This document shows, in pieces, positions 33,998 through 44,105 of a stretch of 64,000 bases of DNA (position 1 is its first letter; the number at the start of each line of letters is the position of its first letter). The translations under genes and the position numbers were made by a program. The notes beneath the pieces are model-generated. The model worked only from the letters and a program-made list of their open reading frames with translations, was not told the DNA's origin and ran no database searches. This stretch comes from Pseudoalteromonas prydzensis (GTDB taxonomy: Bacteria; Pseudomonadota; Gammaproteobacteria; Enterobacterales; Alteromonadaceae), in assembly GCF_001661495.1 (NCBI RefSeq), contig NZ_BDDT01000017.1, forward strand, positions 32,963 to 96,962. Reading direction: 5' to 3'.

Positions 33998-34006
33998 TTT
34001 CCAAAT

Positions 34007-34024
34007 CCCCGAGCCAGCTCGGGG
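34007..34024. terminator. GC-rich hairpin between queF and the PPIase gene
   Basis: CCCCGAG-CCAG-CTCGGGG is a perfect 7-bp stem between convergent genes. The T-run afterward is weak. Confidence 0.6.
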
Positions 34025-34040
34025 GTGTATTGTTAGCTCG

Positions 34041-34913
34041 TTAACGTTCAACTCTTTTCGTCGGTATAGGCATACCGCACACATCAATATAATTAGGCGT
34101 TTCGACAAACCATGCTTCTGAGCGATTTTGTCGTGCTTTGATCAAGGCTAAAAATGCGTTGGAATCAGTACGCATAACTTTAAACTGGCTGTTATCTTGC
34201 TGACTAATATCAGCTAACACTTGTAGATCTGTAATAGGATTAAAAACAGTGTTTTTAGTGCTCGTACGAGATAAACGATTAAAATGCTCCATCCCCTCCA
34301 GCACACGGCCAAACACGGTAATATTACGATCCAAATAACGCGGGCCTTGCCCTATTGTGACATAAAACTCAGTGCCACCACTGTTAATATCGTTATCCCG
34401 TGCCATTGCAAATATCCCATTACAATGCACTTGCCACGTTTGTGTTTGCGCATCGTTTTGCGCCACAGCAAAGCCATTCAAAAATCCGGTAATTGGCGCA
34501 TAGCCATCATTATGATCAAGTTCGGTAATATTAACAGGGCTTGAAGTTGTTAAATAAAACTCGGCCGGTATCGCTTTAACAGCACTTTTGACTGGTTTTT
34601 TACCACTTTCATCGCCACCTTGCGCTACAAAACCTTCCACAAAGCGATACACATTTAAATTTTTATAAAAGCCTTCACGGGCGAGCTGTTTGATATTTTG
34701 CGTGTGTTTTGGTGCAAGCAGCGGGTTAAGTTCAATATAAGCGGCACCGGTTGGCAGGGTAATTTTGATAATATTGTCAGCATCCACTAAGCGCCATTGC
34801 TGCTGCGTTGCTTGATTAATAATTTGCGCCGCCGTGGGCTGAGTATCAGCTTGTGCCATACTCATTTGGCTCGCTAATAACGTACCACCAATAAAGCATA
34901 ATTTTTTAAACAT
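34041..34913 (-). CDS. Periplasmic cyclophilin-type peptidyl-prolyl isomerase
   Basis: 290 residues. A signal peptide (MFKKLCFIGGTLLASQMSMA, cleavage near AQA) directs it to the periplasm. The cyclophilin core holds YRFVEGFVAQGGDESGKK and TEFYVTIGQGPRYLDRNITV. It is longer than the standard PpiA (190 residues): there is an insertion around residues 80-120 and a C-terminal extension of about 60 residues ending CGMPIPTKRVER. It isomerises prolyl bonds in exported proteins. It lies 32 bases after the solute-binding protein gene on the same strand, downstream of tamB. Confidence 0.9.
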   Translation of the reverse strand: MFKKLCFIGGTLLASQMSMAQADTQPTAAQIINQATQQQWRLVDADNIIKITLPTGAAYIELNPLLAPKHTQNIKQLAREGFYKNLNVYRFVEGFVAQGGDESGKKPVKSAVKAIPAEFYLTTSSPVNITELDHNDGYAPITGFLNGFAVAQNDAQTQTWQVHCNGIFAMARDNDINSGGTEFYVTIGQGPRYLDRNITVFGRVLEGMEHFNRLSRTSTKNTVFNPITDLQVLADISQQDNSQFKVMRTDSNAFLALIKARQNRSEAWFVETPNYIDVCGMPIPTKRVER

Positions 34914-34945
34914 GTTGCACCTATAATTATTGTTATGGCGCTAGA

Positions 34946-35773
34946 TTATTTGGTTAAGCTGTTTTTATCAAGCCAAAACTGCGGTTGATGAATTGGCGCA
35001 CTGCGTGGTAGTAAGGGATTCGTCAGTTCAATAATACGGCGATTTTTTAAATCAGCTTGTGCAATAACGGCAGCAAAATATTTGAAGAATAACGTGTCAA
35101 AAGAGCCATCAGCAATCGCTGCTAATAGACCATCATTGAGTAGTTTGTGTAATGCTTGATTATCATTCGCCACAAAAAAATAGACTGCTGATGGATAGCG
35201 AATAGCAATATGCGGCTCGTGAATAATATCATCACCATGGTTTTTGGGTAAATCAAAGATATCGTATGGCAGCGCGTCAATGCGTCCAGAGCGAAGCATT
35301 TCGATGGGTTCAGCACCCGTGCCATACATTAGCGTATCTAACTCATTACGTTTAAAAATAGCCGTGTCCGGCCAATCTTCCCGTAAACCAAATACAAAGG
35401 GAATAAGTTGTCTTGCATGAGTGACTTCTGCAAACATGTCTTTGTGGCTAATATGCACCACAGGGATGCGATAACCCAATAAACCTCTATCTATGGGGAT
35501 CAAAACTGCTTTAGCCTGGTTTTCCCATTCAGAACTCGTGGCTCCCCAAAACACATCGATGCCATTTTTCTCACCTAGTAACCTTATAGCCCTGCTTTGC
35601 GAAGGAATATCGGGTACTTCACTGGGCACCATAGTAATAGCAGATTTACTAAGTATCAGCGTGAGTAACTCAGCTGGATAAGCATGGCCACCAGCAGAGT
35701 AGCGAACCGTTAATGGTGTACTCGCCAAACCATTAAAAGAGATCAGCAAGCAGGCGAGTAGCAGTTTTTTCAA
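34946..35773 (-). CDS. Periplasmic solute-binding-type protein (family 3 SBP-like)
   Basis: 275 residues with a signal peptide (MKKLLLACLLISFNGLASTP). The core resembles family 3 extracellular solute-binding proteins of amino-acid transporters. Expected blocks are present: EMLRSGRIDALPYDIF, FFVANDNQALHKLLND and SAVYFFVA. No permease or ATPase gene is nearby, so it may be a free-standing sensor or orphan binding protein. It starts 13 bases after the tamB stop on the same strand. Confidence 0.82.
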   Translation of the reverse strand: MKKLLLACLLISFNGLASTPLTVRYSAGGHAYPAELLTLILSKSAITMVPSEVPDIPSQSRAIRLLGEKNGIDVFWGATSSEWENQAKAVLIPIDRGLLGYRIPVVHISHKDMFAEVTHARQLIPFVFGLREDWPDTAIFKRNELDTLMYGTGAEPIEMLRSGRIDALPYDIFDLPKNHGDDIIHEPHIAIRYPSAVYFFVANDNQALHKLLNDGLLAAIADGSFDTLFFKYFAAVIAQADLKNRRIIELTNPLLPRSAPIHQPQFWLDKNSLTK

Positions 35774-35786
35774 CGTATATCAGCCC

Positions 35787-38700
35787 TTAATCTATATCAA
35801 ACTTATAAAGTATATCAACGTTCTGATATAAGCCACTGGTAATTTCAATATAAAGCTGTGACAGTAATTGGTAACGCACAGCTACTTCACTCAACGAATC
35901 AAAAATACCCACGCTGTATTTAACTTGAATACCAGGTGCTACATAACCAGAGATTTCTACCTTGGTTTCATCCCCGCTGCCTTTTGAACTCAAACTGACA
36001 TCCGATAAACCAAAGGTTTCGCCCACTTTTGACACCACTCCTTCACTGCGACTCACCCCTTGTGCGAGTAATAACTGCGTTAGCATGGCATCTGTTGAAC
36101 TGTCACCTTCATCTAAAGGCTGACCATTTAATAAATACGCTAATGATTGCGCTTGATCCATCGCTGGCTCCGAAAACACTTTCAACACCGGTTGCTCAAT
36201 GTTTCCTGTTAAGGTGATCCCTGCAATCACATCATTCGCAGTATTATCTGGGTTACGTATCGCTTTAATATTTAGAAATGGTTTATCGATTGGGCCGCTG
36301 AAACCAATCTGCCCAGTGCGGATAAGTAAATCTTGTCCAAAAGCACGATATGTTCCTTCACGTAAGTTTAACTCACCGGTTGTGATCATCGGCGTTTGCT
36401 GATCCATTTTGATGGCTAAATCACCCTCAATTTTCGATTCCAGACCAAAGGAATCAATGCGCACATCATTTTCAACAATCAGTTTAAGGTTAATATCGTA
36501 ATCGAACGGTACCGCTTGAGTTTGCTTTGCTTGTTTGTCGATAATAATTTCATCGTCACTCACTTGCACTGCCCCCTCCGGCAGCTCTTCAATTACAATT
36601 CTGCCATACGGCACCACAACTTGCCCAGCTAGTTTAAAGGCATTATCGACCAAGCTAATTTTTAAATCCGGTGATATTTTAAATGTCACACCTTGCTGGG
36701 CACGAACATAAAATTGCTCACCAAGCACAGCTAAATTCACCGCGGGCTGTGCACCTTGCCAGTCCACATCACCTACTAATGCTAACTTACCCCCTTGTGC
36801 ATCGTTTAACTTACCATCAAGGGTGGCTTTAGTTTTATCAAATGTAATACTGATATTTGAATCGACAATCGCAACGGGTAGCTGCTCGCCTCGTAAGTTC
36901 ACATCAATAACTTCCAGCTCACCATTAAGCAAAGGCGCACTCAGTGTGCCTGCTAAAGCAATTTGACCACTAAGACTGCCCTTTAATTGCTCAAGCGCAC
37001 CAATAAAAGGCTGCAAATCCGTTAATAAAATTTTATCAATTACCAACTCACCGCTGAGTAACTGTTGACCCGTTAAATCTTCAGCGTTGACATCCGCATT
37101 GATATCACCAAGCACTGTGGAGCTCAATCGAGCTTGTAAGTTAGCATCTTTCGGATCCGCGATGGCATTGAGAGTAAACGTCTCTATCGGTAAACGATAA
37201 CGCTTTTCTTCATTAATAAGTGTTGCGGCCAAGTCATGAGAGTTGAGTGTTGCAGATAAACTTTGTAATTGACTGGCTTGCCAATTTGCCTTGATCTGTC
37301 CTGCAAAACCACCTTCGGTAATAATGTTATCTGGCAATAAATGTTTAATTTCGGCTAAATCAAAATTATCTAACTTAGCATTCAACTGCCCAAGCTGTGC
37401 GGTTTGGTTTAGTAAGTCGATACACAGTTTACTGTTTTGACTTTGCCAACAATGTTGCTGTACGGAGAAATCACCATTATCAATATTAAACTTAATTGCC
37501 ACAGCAGGGTCTGTCGTGAAATCGATTACGTTATCGCTGAGCAGCACATTGCTTAAGCTACCTTGCCACACCTTGTTAGTAAATTTACCTGCAACCTCAA
37601 GCTGAGCTTTTCCTTCTACCGCATCTAAATCAAGTTGTAGTTGATGATCAGTTTTATCTCCAGCTGCGGTAACAGTAAAACTGTTGATCTGCTGCCCAGC
37701 GACACTTGCATCGGTTACTTTTAAACTCACGTTAGTTTGCCAATCAGCAGCATAATTAAAATCAGTTTTTAACGTCAAATCTTCAATAGTGATATCAGCA
37801 AAACTTAAATCTCGTAAATCAACATCTAAATTAACAACAGGCTCTAAGCGCGCTCCTGATATAGCAAGCTTACCGTCACCAACCCCGGTAAATGGCAGCT
37901 TTTTTTGCTCAGGTTTATTTAATTGGAGCAAGCCTTTTATATTCCATTGCTCGGAAATATTACCCGACAAAGCAAGCTTATTTTCACCACTGACAAGCTC
38001 AAACTTATCAATACTGGCATGCAATGAATTATTTAAATCAAAATCACTAACAAAGGTAAATGGGATATCATCAACCATACCGCCAAGTTGAGTATCCGTC
38101 ATTTTCAATTGCCACTGCTGCTGTTGAGCTTTAAATACCCCGTTAAATTGACCAGATAAATCACTGGTTACAGTGTCAGTTAAGTACTGTGCTTTAAGAT
38201 TAGTTAGTTGCCCTGAAAATTGACTCTCGATACCATCAACCCAGCTCGCTGAGGCTGTCACCGTGGCTTTACTTTCGTTTGCTAATAACGACAATTTTTC
38301 CACATTGATACTGGTTAACCCTCCGATGAAAGAAGAGTGTAACTGTACTTTTGGATAAGCTGCTAATTGGCTTTGCGCTGCTAATTGCAGCTTATAATCA
38401 TCGGCGTTGCCCTCACCAGTTAACCGCACATCACTAATTTTTAGATTATTACTATCCACCTCTAGTTGCCACTGGGTAATATTGGCATTAAGTGAGAAAG
38501 GGAAATTGGTGGTTTTTAAATCAGCATTTATTTTTGCCGTCAGTGGATACTGCCCTTCGGTTACCACATCTAATTGCAAATCAGACAAGTCACCAGCTGC
38601 ATTTAGGGTTAGTTGATGCTCAGGATTATTAACAGCAATTGTTGCACTAATAGGTGTATCACCCACTAAACTAGCTTTTAACTGAGTATCTAAATGCCAT

Positions 38701-39473
38701 TGCAAATAATCAGCGCTAAATTCCGGTAGCATAAGTTCGCTTTTTTCTATCGCAAACGAGCCTTTAATATCAGTAATTTCGTGGCTTTGCTCTGCTTGTA
38801 CAAGTGTGACTTTGGAGATCAATAGTTGTTCAAGTTTTGCCGCAAGCGGCGAGCTAAAATGAATGTCAGGCAAAGCTGCAAGCACAGTTAACGGCTCAAC
38901 AGGAGCTGCTTGGGTTTCTTTGAGTAACACATCAACCTGCGCAATGGTTAATGAGCTTAAAGTAACCAGTGAGTGTTCAGCAGACGCTGACAAAACAAAC
39001 TTTTTCACTGCAACGTCAGCACTGGCATGGGTAAGTTCAAACGACGCGATTGCAATTCGTTTAATTGAAATTGCCAGCGGCAAGCTAATTTCTTCAATCG
39101 CGTCCGTATCAACAGGCTCTGCTGATTCCGGCTCAACTTCTGTCACTGCTTGTGTTGACTCTGGCAATACCAGCGCAATGCTTTGCGCACTGATATTTTC
39201 GATGCAAATACCATTACACCCCCACCAAAACAAATCAACTTTTAGATTTTTTGCTTTTAAATCAAGGCCATTTTTTTGAAACTCAACATCAAATGAATCG
39301 TTATATAAGAACCGGCCGTTTTTAATCGTTACCTGCAAACCGTCAACCAGTTTATTTGCCGTATAAGCTATAAACTGGTTCCCTGGTGCGGTAAATAGCA
39401 CGCAAAACACTAACACCAAGATTGATGCAAAAAAAACTGTCAGCGCCGCGGTAATTTTTTTCATGTTTGACAT
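35787..39473 (-). CDS. tamB: Translocation and assembly module TamB
   Basis: 1228 residues (E. coli 1259). An N-terminal signal anchor (ALTVFFASILVLVFCVLFTA) spans the inner membrane. A long beta-rich periplasmic groove follows with repeated alternating strands, and the conserved DUF490 domain lies at the C-terminus (blocks RIVIEELPEGAVQVSDDE, TGELNLREGTYRAFGQDL, SLAYLLNGQPLDEGD). It works with TamA in outer-membrane protein assembly and phospholipid transport. The ATG overlaps the tamA stop (TAATG). Confidence 0.95.
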   Translation of the reverse strand: MSNMKKITAALTVFFASILVLVFCVLFTAPGNQFIAYTANKLVDGLQVTIKNGRFLYNDSFDVEFQKNGLDLKAKNLKVDLFWWGCNGICIENISAQSIALVLPESTQAVTEVEPESAEPVDTDAIEEISLPLAISIKRIAIASFELTHASADVAVKKFVLSASAEHSLVTLSSLTIAQVDVLLKETQAAPVEPLTVLAALPDIHFSSPLAAKLEQLLISKVTLVQAEQSHEITDIKGSFAIEKSELMLPEFSADYLQWHLDTQLKASLVGDTPISATIAVNNPEHQLTLNAAGDLSDLQLDVVTEGQYPLTAKINADLKTTNFPFSLNANITQWQLEVDSNNLKISDVRLTGEGNADDYKLQLAAQSQLAAYPKVQLHSSFIGGLTSINVEKLSLLANESKATVTASASWVDGIESQFSGQLTNLKAQYLTDTVTSDLSGQFNGVFKAQQQQWQLKMTDTQLGGMVDDIPFTFVSDFDLNNSLHASIDKFELVSGENKLALSGNISEQWNIKGLLQLNKPEQKKLPFTGVGDGKLAISGARLEPVVNLDVDLRDLSFADITIEDLTLKTDFNYAADWQTNVSLKVTDASVAGQQINSFTVTAAGDKTDHQLQLDLDAVEGKAQLEVAGKFTNKVWQGSLSNVLLSDNVIDFTTDPAVAIKFNIDNGDFSVQQHCWQSQNSKLCIDLLNQTAQLGQLNAKLDNFDLAEIKHLLPDNIITEGGFAGQIKANWQASQLQSLSATLNSHDLAATLINEEKRYRLPIETFTLNAIADPKDANLQARLSSTVLGDINADVNAEDLTGQQLLSGELVIDKILLTDLQPFIGALEQLKGSLSGQIALAGTLSAPLLNGELEVIDVNLRGEQLPVAIVDSNISITFDKTKATLDGKLNDAQGGKLALVGDVDWQGAQPAVNLAVLGEQFYVRAQQGVTFKISPDLKISLVDNAFKLAGQVVVPYGRIVIEELPEGAVQVSDDEIIIDKQAKQTQAVPFDYDINLKLIVENDVRIDSFGLESKIEGDLAIKMDQQTPMITTGELNLREGTYRAFGQDLLIRTGQIGFSGPIDKPFLNIKAIRNPDNTANDVIAGITLTGNIEQPVLKVFSEPAMDQAQSLAYLLNGQPLDEGDSSTDAMLTQLLLAQGVSRSEGVVSKVGETFGLSDVSLSSKGSGDETKVEISGYVAPGIQVKYSVGIFDSLSEVAVRYQLLSQLYIEITSGLYQNVDILYKFDID

Positions 39474-41200
39474 TAAATTTCAGGCCCTATTGTAATACTT
39501 AGTCGCGTACTCTTACTCTCTTTAGTCAGTCCCCAGGCATGATCAATTCGCACAGGACCTACCGGTGTCAAATAGCGAATACCAAAGCCGGCGCCCACTT
39601 CAACGCGATCTGTAAAGTCATTGGTCGCGGTCCCACTGTCAACAAATAAAGCGGCTCGCCAACTTTCTGCAAATTGGTAATTATATTCAATCGTACCTGT
39701 CATTAAATATTTACCACCGATCAAACGCCCTTTTTCATCCTCAGGAGAAATAGACTGATAAGCAAAACCACGCACACTTTGGTCACCACCGGCATAAAAA
39801 CGCAGTGAAAATGGCACATTGTTAATATCATCAACTAACATGGCACCTGCATTAGCTTTTAAAAACAATAAATGACGATCAAGGTAAGTTTGCAGCCAGG
39901 CATTTTGGATCTGAACTCTGACAATGTTAGTCGTGGAAAACATATCCTTTAAACCAAATTCTGCCGATAACAACCACTGATAACCCGATGTCGGTGTTGT
40001 GCCACCTTCGGTTTCTTTTTTTGCATAGCTGATCCCTGGCATTAACATTTTCGAGCTTTGTTCTTCATCACCAATGCGGTAAGTCTCTCGATCGCGACGC
40101 AAAAATGCAGTACGAACCCAGTCATCATCCGTCAACCATTGTCGCTGTATTTGTCCTGTTAAAATCTTACTGTACACATCGTTAGTTAATTCATCTTCGA
40201 GCTTGTAACCACCTGAAAATCGCCATAAATCATCATTAGGATCGTCAACAGGGATAGTGTAACCAAGGGAAATATCTTGCTGGCGCTGGGAAACATTTAA
40301 ATTACTTTCAAGATAGTGACCGTTTTCGGTGATCCATGGTTTAGTCCACTTAAAGCGAACCTTAGGTCCTAGATCAGTACTATAACCACCACCCACTTCA
40401 TAACTATTGGCGGGCTTGTGTAGCACGTCAACTTTAATCGGTACTTGTTGATCCGCGCGATTAGATATATCAGCATAGACACGGACACTAGCAAAATACG
40501 GTGTAGTAGAGAGCGCTAAATTATACTCTGATACTAAAGTTGCTTTATACGCTTCACCTTGTTTAAATTTGGCTAAAGAGCGAATATATTTTTCAGCTTT
40601 AGTTTGCTCGCCTAATACCAGATCACCAAATTGATAACGTTCGCCAGTATCAAGGGTAAAAATAACCTCTGCACTGTTATTTTTTAATGAAATAGCCAGC
40701 TGGCGTGCTTGCCACTTCACATCAAAGTAGCCTAACTCAAGCAGTTGCCCTTCAATTTTTTTACGTGCGCCATCGTAATAGCTGTGATTTAAAATATCAC
40801 CCTGCTTTAATGCAATGCTGTTTATGGTTTGCTTAAGTAATAAGTCATCTTTCCCTGCACCATTTACCGTTATACGTATGTCAGCAATACGTGTCACTGG
40901 CCCACGGTCGATTGTTGCAATTAGCGCTTGTGTTTCATTTTCATAGTTAAGTTTAATAACAGGTTTATAATAACCAAGTGCTTTTAAACTACTGGCAACT
41001 TGTTTTTTTGCATGGCTTAACAACGTACTGGTGGCTTTTTCACCTTCTAATTGCTTTAAATACAGTGCCACATTTTTTTCAAGATCGCCCTTAATACCAT
41101 TTATTTCATAGCTATTTACAACTTGCGCAGCCGCAAATACATTGAATGAAAACAACAAAAATAAACCAACTGCAGTGCGAATAAATATCCAGCTAGGCAA
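39473..41200 (-). CDS. tamA: Autotransporter assembly factor TamA
   Basis: 575 residues (E. coli 577), Omp85 superfamily. A signal peptide (LFLLFSFNVFAAAQ) is followed by three POTRA domains (about residues 25-260). The C-terminal beta-barrel includes the Omp85 signature RFYAGGDQSVRGFAYQSISP (residues about 452-471) and GVPVRIDHAWG-like GPVRIDHAWGLT. The last residue of the barrel is Ile, after IGPE. TamA is in the outer membrane and pairs with TamB. Confidence 0.96.
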   Translation of the reverse strand: MPSWIFIRTAVGLFLLFSFNVFAAAQVVNSYEINGIKGDLEKNVALYLKQLEGEKATSTLLSHAKKQVASSLKALGYYKPVIKLNYENETQALIATIDRGPVTRIADIRITVNGAGKDDLLLKQTINSIALKQGDILNHSYYDGARKKIEGQLLELGYFDVKWQARQLAISLKNNSAEVIFTLDTGERYQFGDLVLGEQTKAEKYIRSLAKFKQGEAYKATLVSEYNLALSTTPYFASVRVYADISNRADQQVPIKVDVLHKPANSYEVGGGYSTDLGPKVRFKWTKPWITENGHYLESNLNVSQRQQDISLGYTIPVDDPNDDLWRFSGGYKLEDELTNDVYSKILTGQIQRQWLTDDDWVRTAFLRRDRETYRIGDEEQSSKMLMPGISYAKKETEGGTTPTSGYQWLLSAEFGLKDMFSTTNIVRVQIQNAWLQTYLDRHLLFLKANAGAMLVDDINNVPFSLRFYAGGDQSVRGFAYQSISPEDEKGRLIGGKYLMTGTIEYNYQFAESWRAALFVDSGTATNDFTDRVEVGAGFGIRYLTPVGPVRIDHAWGLTKESKSTRLSITIGPEI

Positions 41201-41363
41201 GTAATTTCCTTACTTAAAAACGATTTATCGATAATGAAAGAAATAGTACCATAATGACACCGCTTCACGCAGTAACTCAAATGTGAAAATTAGTACGCTT
41301 ATGTGCTGAATTTTGGTTACAATAACCATTACTAATTTGAAATAATTTTATTGAGTTTTTTTA

Positions 41364-41699
41364 ATGCACTTTCCTGATGATGACAATGGCCAACTTTTAG
41401 CTGAAATCGCTGCTGCAGGCATAGATTTAGCCCAGATGCACACAATTGATTTCTATATTTTATTTGAGCAAAAAGTGGAAGCTGAAAAATTTGCCACTGT
41501 AATAATAGAAGATGAACTTGCACCTACAACAGAGTTAGTGCAATGCAAAGATACCGGTATTTGGGAAGTCGTTACTCAGGTGCAAATGGTGCCTGATCAC
41601 ACCTTGTTAGGGCAAACTGAGCAATATTTAGAAAGTATCGCTAATGGCTACAATGGTTATGGTGACGGCTGGGGATTAATGGAAGACGAACAACACTAG
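41364..41699 (+). CDS. rraB: Ribonuclease E inhibitor RraB
   Basis: 111 residues, acidic, of the RraB family. It binds RNase E and modulates RNA decay. The N-terminus FPDDDNGQLLAEIAAAGIDL and the C-terminal GYDGWG-like block NGYNGYGDGWGLMEDEQH are typical. It is divergent from tamA and convergent with radD, whose shared stem-loop lies at 41714-41747. Confidence 0.92.
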   Translation: MHFPDDDNGQLLAEIAAAGIDLAQMHTIDFYILFEQKVEAEKFATVIIEDELAPTTELVQCKDTGIWEVVTQVQMVPDHTLLGQTEQYLESIANGYNGYGDGWGLMEDEQH

Positions 41700-41713
41700 T
41701 CCAACACTTATAA

Positions 41714-41747
41714 AATCAGTTAAGTTGTATTAGCCACTTAACTGATT
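41714..41747. terminator. Shared stem-loop at the 3' ends of rraB and radD
   Basis: AATCAGTTAAGT and ACTTAACTGATT form a perfect 12-bp stem with a 10-base loop. The radD stop codon lies inside the loop; reading minus, a T-rich tract (TTTTATAA) follows. Confidence 0.75.
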
Positions 41748-43487
41748 CGCCTTTCTGAAATTCCCTTGATAGTCAAACAGCTTATCCGCAACCTTCCAAC
41801 CGTACTTTTTGCTTTTTCTGGCAATCACAAAATCCGGCGCGACCAGCTGTAATTGCGCTGCAATCACTTGCTGTGCTGATTTAAACGCTGTTGGCGCTTG
41901 TCCTTGTGCAGTGCGCTTGGCAAATTGCTTATTGAACGCATAACGTGCCGCGGATTTTGCAAAGTCATACACTTCATCACAACTAGCGCCATCTTCGTCA
42001 TAATAAGTGATCTTTATTATCTGCTCATTGCTGGCAAGGCTTGCAACAGTTAAACCGCTGCAACGCAGAACTAACGCATCTTTTAAGTTAAGTGCCGCCC
42101 GTAACTTATCATCCGGATCAGCCATTACCTCATGGCACGCTTGGCACTGACGGGCAGCAATATCATTTTCTGCGCCACACGCTTCACACTCTTTAAAGCG
42201 AAATCGGTAGTCACATTGCTCTTGTAAGCCGTCCTCATCTTCAAGCAAGCCTTTACAACGACGCCCAAAATGTTCAACAACCTTACCTTGGTTATCCGTT
42301 TTTCCCCAAAAAATATTAGCAAAACCGCAGCCTGGGCATGGTACTTGGACTGGCTCATTATCACTGTCGCCTTTTTTGCTGCCTACTTCAGGGTAAAATA
42401 AGTCAAAGCCATTACCCGCATAATCAATGACTAAACATTCTGTTTTCCCTTCGCTTAAACGTAAACCTCGGCCAACGATTTGTTGATATAAGCTAACGGA
42501 TTCAGTCGGCCTTAAAATCGCAATAAAATCAACATGCGGTGCGTCAAAACCAGTCGTCAGTACCGAGACATTAACAAGGTATTTTATCCGCTGCTGTTTA
42601 AACGCCAAAATGATTTGGTCGCGTTCAGCATTCGGTGTGTCGCCGGTGATCAAAGCCGCTTGCTGAGTGGGCAAATAGCCAAACACTTCTTCTGCATGTA
42701 ACACCGTCGCAGCAAAAATCATGATCCCTTTCCGGTGCTCACTATATTCAATTACTTGCTGCATAATAGCTTTGGTCGCGCGGCTATTTTTTGCGAGTAA
42801 TTGGTTCATATCATCGCTGCTATAGCGCCCAAATGAATCACTTTGTAAAGACGAAAAATCATAGTGACTGATAGCGGCATCGACTTCTCGTGGCGGTGTC
42901 AGGTAGTGATGTTTGATCATGTAGCGCAGTGGTAGCTCAAAAATGCACTCTTGAAATGGACTGAGTTTATCACCGCGAACAAAGCCATGGTAATGACGAT
43001 GATACACCCAACCTATTCCCATACGATACGGTGTAGCGGTTAACCCCAGCACTTTTAACTTGGGGCTATAGGCCTTTAGTGCCAAAATCACTTTCTCATA
43101 TTGGCTATCTTTATCACCACTGACACGATGACACTCATCAATGATCACTAGCGAATAGTGTTGATTCAGCTGATCGATATTTCGTGACAACGATTGGATG
43201 CTAGCAAACGTAACCTGATGCGCTAACGACTTCTGTTTTAAACCCGCAGAAAAAATACTCGCTTCAAGACCAAAACTTTTATATTTTTCGGCGTTTTGTT
43301 CAACCAATTCTTTAACGTGGGCAAGTACTAAGATTTTTTGTCTGGCAATGCGCGCCAACTCAGCAATCACTACGCTTTTCCCTGCACCGGTAGGCAATAC
43401 GATTAAGGCAGGCTCTGAGGTTTTACGGAAATAAGCAACGGTGCGATCAACCGCTTCTTGTTGATAAGGGCGTAATACATACGTCAT
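41730..43487 (-). CDS. radD: Superfamily 2 helicase RadD (YejH)
   Basis: 585 residues (E. coli RadD 586). The helicase motifs are in order: VLPTGAGKSVVI (Walker A), IIDECHR (DECH), LGLTATPYRMG, MIFAATVLHAEEVF, and QIVGRGLRLSEGK. The zinc-binding C-terminus has CPGCGFANIFWGK, CEACGAENDIAARQCQACHE. It takes part in RecA-mediated strand exchange and repair of DNA breaks. The sequence aligns along its whole length with E. coli YejH as I recall it. Confidence 0.95.
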   Translation of the reverse strand: MTYVLRPYQQEAVDRTVAYFRKTSEPALIVLPTGAGKSVVIAELARIARQKILVLAHVKELVEQNAEKYKSFGLEASIFSAGLKQKSLAHQVTFASIQSLSRNIDQLNQHYSLVIIDECHRVSGDKDSQYEKVILALKAYSPKLKVLGLTATPYRMGIGWVYHRHYHGFVRGDKLSPFQECIFELPLRYMIKHHYLTPPREVDAAISHYDFSSLQSDSFGRYSSDDMNQLLAKNSRATKAIMQQVIEYSEHRKGIMIFAATVLHAEEVFGYLPTQQAALITGDTPNAERDQIILAFKQQRIKYLVNVSVLTTGFDAPHVDFIAILRPTESVSLYQQIVGRGLRLSEGKTECLVIDYAGNGFDLFYPEVGSKKGDSDNEPVQVPCPGCGFANIFWGKTDNQGKVVEHFGRRCKGLLEDEDGLQEQCDYRFRFKECEACGAENDIAARQCQACHEVMADPDDKLRAALNLKDALVLRCSGLTVASLASNEQIIKITYYDEDGASCDEVYDFAKSAARYAFNKQFAKRTAQGQAPTAFKSAQQVIAAQLQLVAPDFVIARKSKKYGWKVADKLFDYQGNFRKANQLSG

Positions 43488-43537
43488 GGTGGCAACTTAA
43501 GGAGCAATAACAAAGAGGAGAATTTTCTGCAAATTAA

Positions 43538-43551
43538 GGGGCTTAAGCCCC
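43538..43551. repeat. Perfect palindrome between radD and hns-like gene
   Basis: GGGGCTTAAGCCCC, a perfect 14-base palindrome directly after the hns-like stop. It may act as a weak terminator or as a stabilising 3' hairpin. Confidence 0.5.
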
Positions 43552-43558
43552 TCAATAA

Positions 43559-43861
43559 TTAAGCCAGGTGTTTGGTAAGTTCAACGCCTTGGAATGCTTT
43601 AGGGCGCTTCCCACGGCCTGTCCATTCAACAATTTTACCTTCAAATTCAATACGGTATTTTGGCATTACTTTAGTGCGCTTATCATTTGCACCCTCTTGA
43701 AGATCTTCAAGAGTTAAGCCTTTTTCTTTTAATAGCTCTAATACTTCCTGTTTTGCTTGCTGCTGCTGCGTATACTTTTCGATAGCGTCAGCTAATAATG
43801 CTTGTGCTTTTTCTAAGTCTGCAAGACTTGCTGATTTTATAAACGCTTTAATTTCTTTCAT
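43559..43861 (-). CDS. Short H-NS family nucleoid protein
   Basis: 100 residues against about 135 for enteric H-NS. The N-terminus is a coiled-coil oligomerisation helix (IKAFIKSASLADLEKAQALL, and EKYTQQQQAKQEVLELLKEK). The C-terminus is the DNA-binding domain with WTGRGKRPKAF, close to the TWSGRGRTPA hook of H-NS. The linker is very short. It should silence AT-rich DNA in the nucleoid. The 244 bases upstream are AT-rich and hold its own promoter, as expected for autoregulation. Confidence 0.9.
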   Translation of the reverse strand: MKEIKAFIKSASLADLEKAQALLADAIEKYTQQQQAKQEVLELLKEKGLTLEDLQEGANDKRTKVMPKYRIEFEGKIVEWTGRGKRPKAFQGVELTKHLA

Positions 43862-44105
43862 TTTCGACTCACTACATTGTAAAGTTATAAATTAGATTTG
43901 ATTCAAGTAAATTATAAGCCTATTTTTTAAAATAGGCCAAGTCGATTAATCAGTTTTTAAGGATTTTATTTAAACTAAGATTAATAATCAGATTACTATA
44001 GTCATTTATTAAAGTTAAATAGTTTATTATTCACTTTATCAGTGCTGAGAAATATATTTAACACGCGTACTTTACATAAAGAGGTGTGAGCGTTTTATAA
44101 TACAA

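Noticed and set aside
38863..39279. 138-codon open frame on the plus strand inside tamB
   Set aside because: It is antisense to the well-supported tamB and has a biased Ser/Thr composition without a family pattern.
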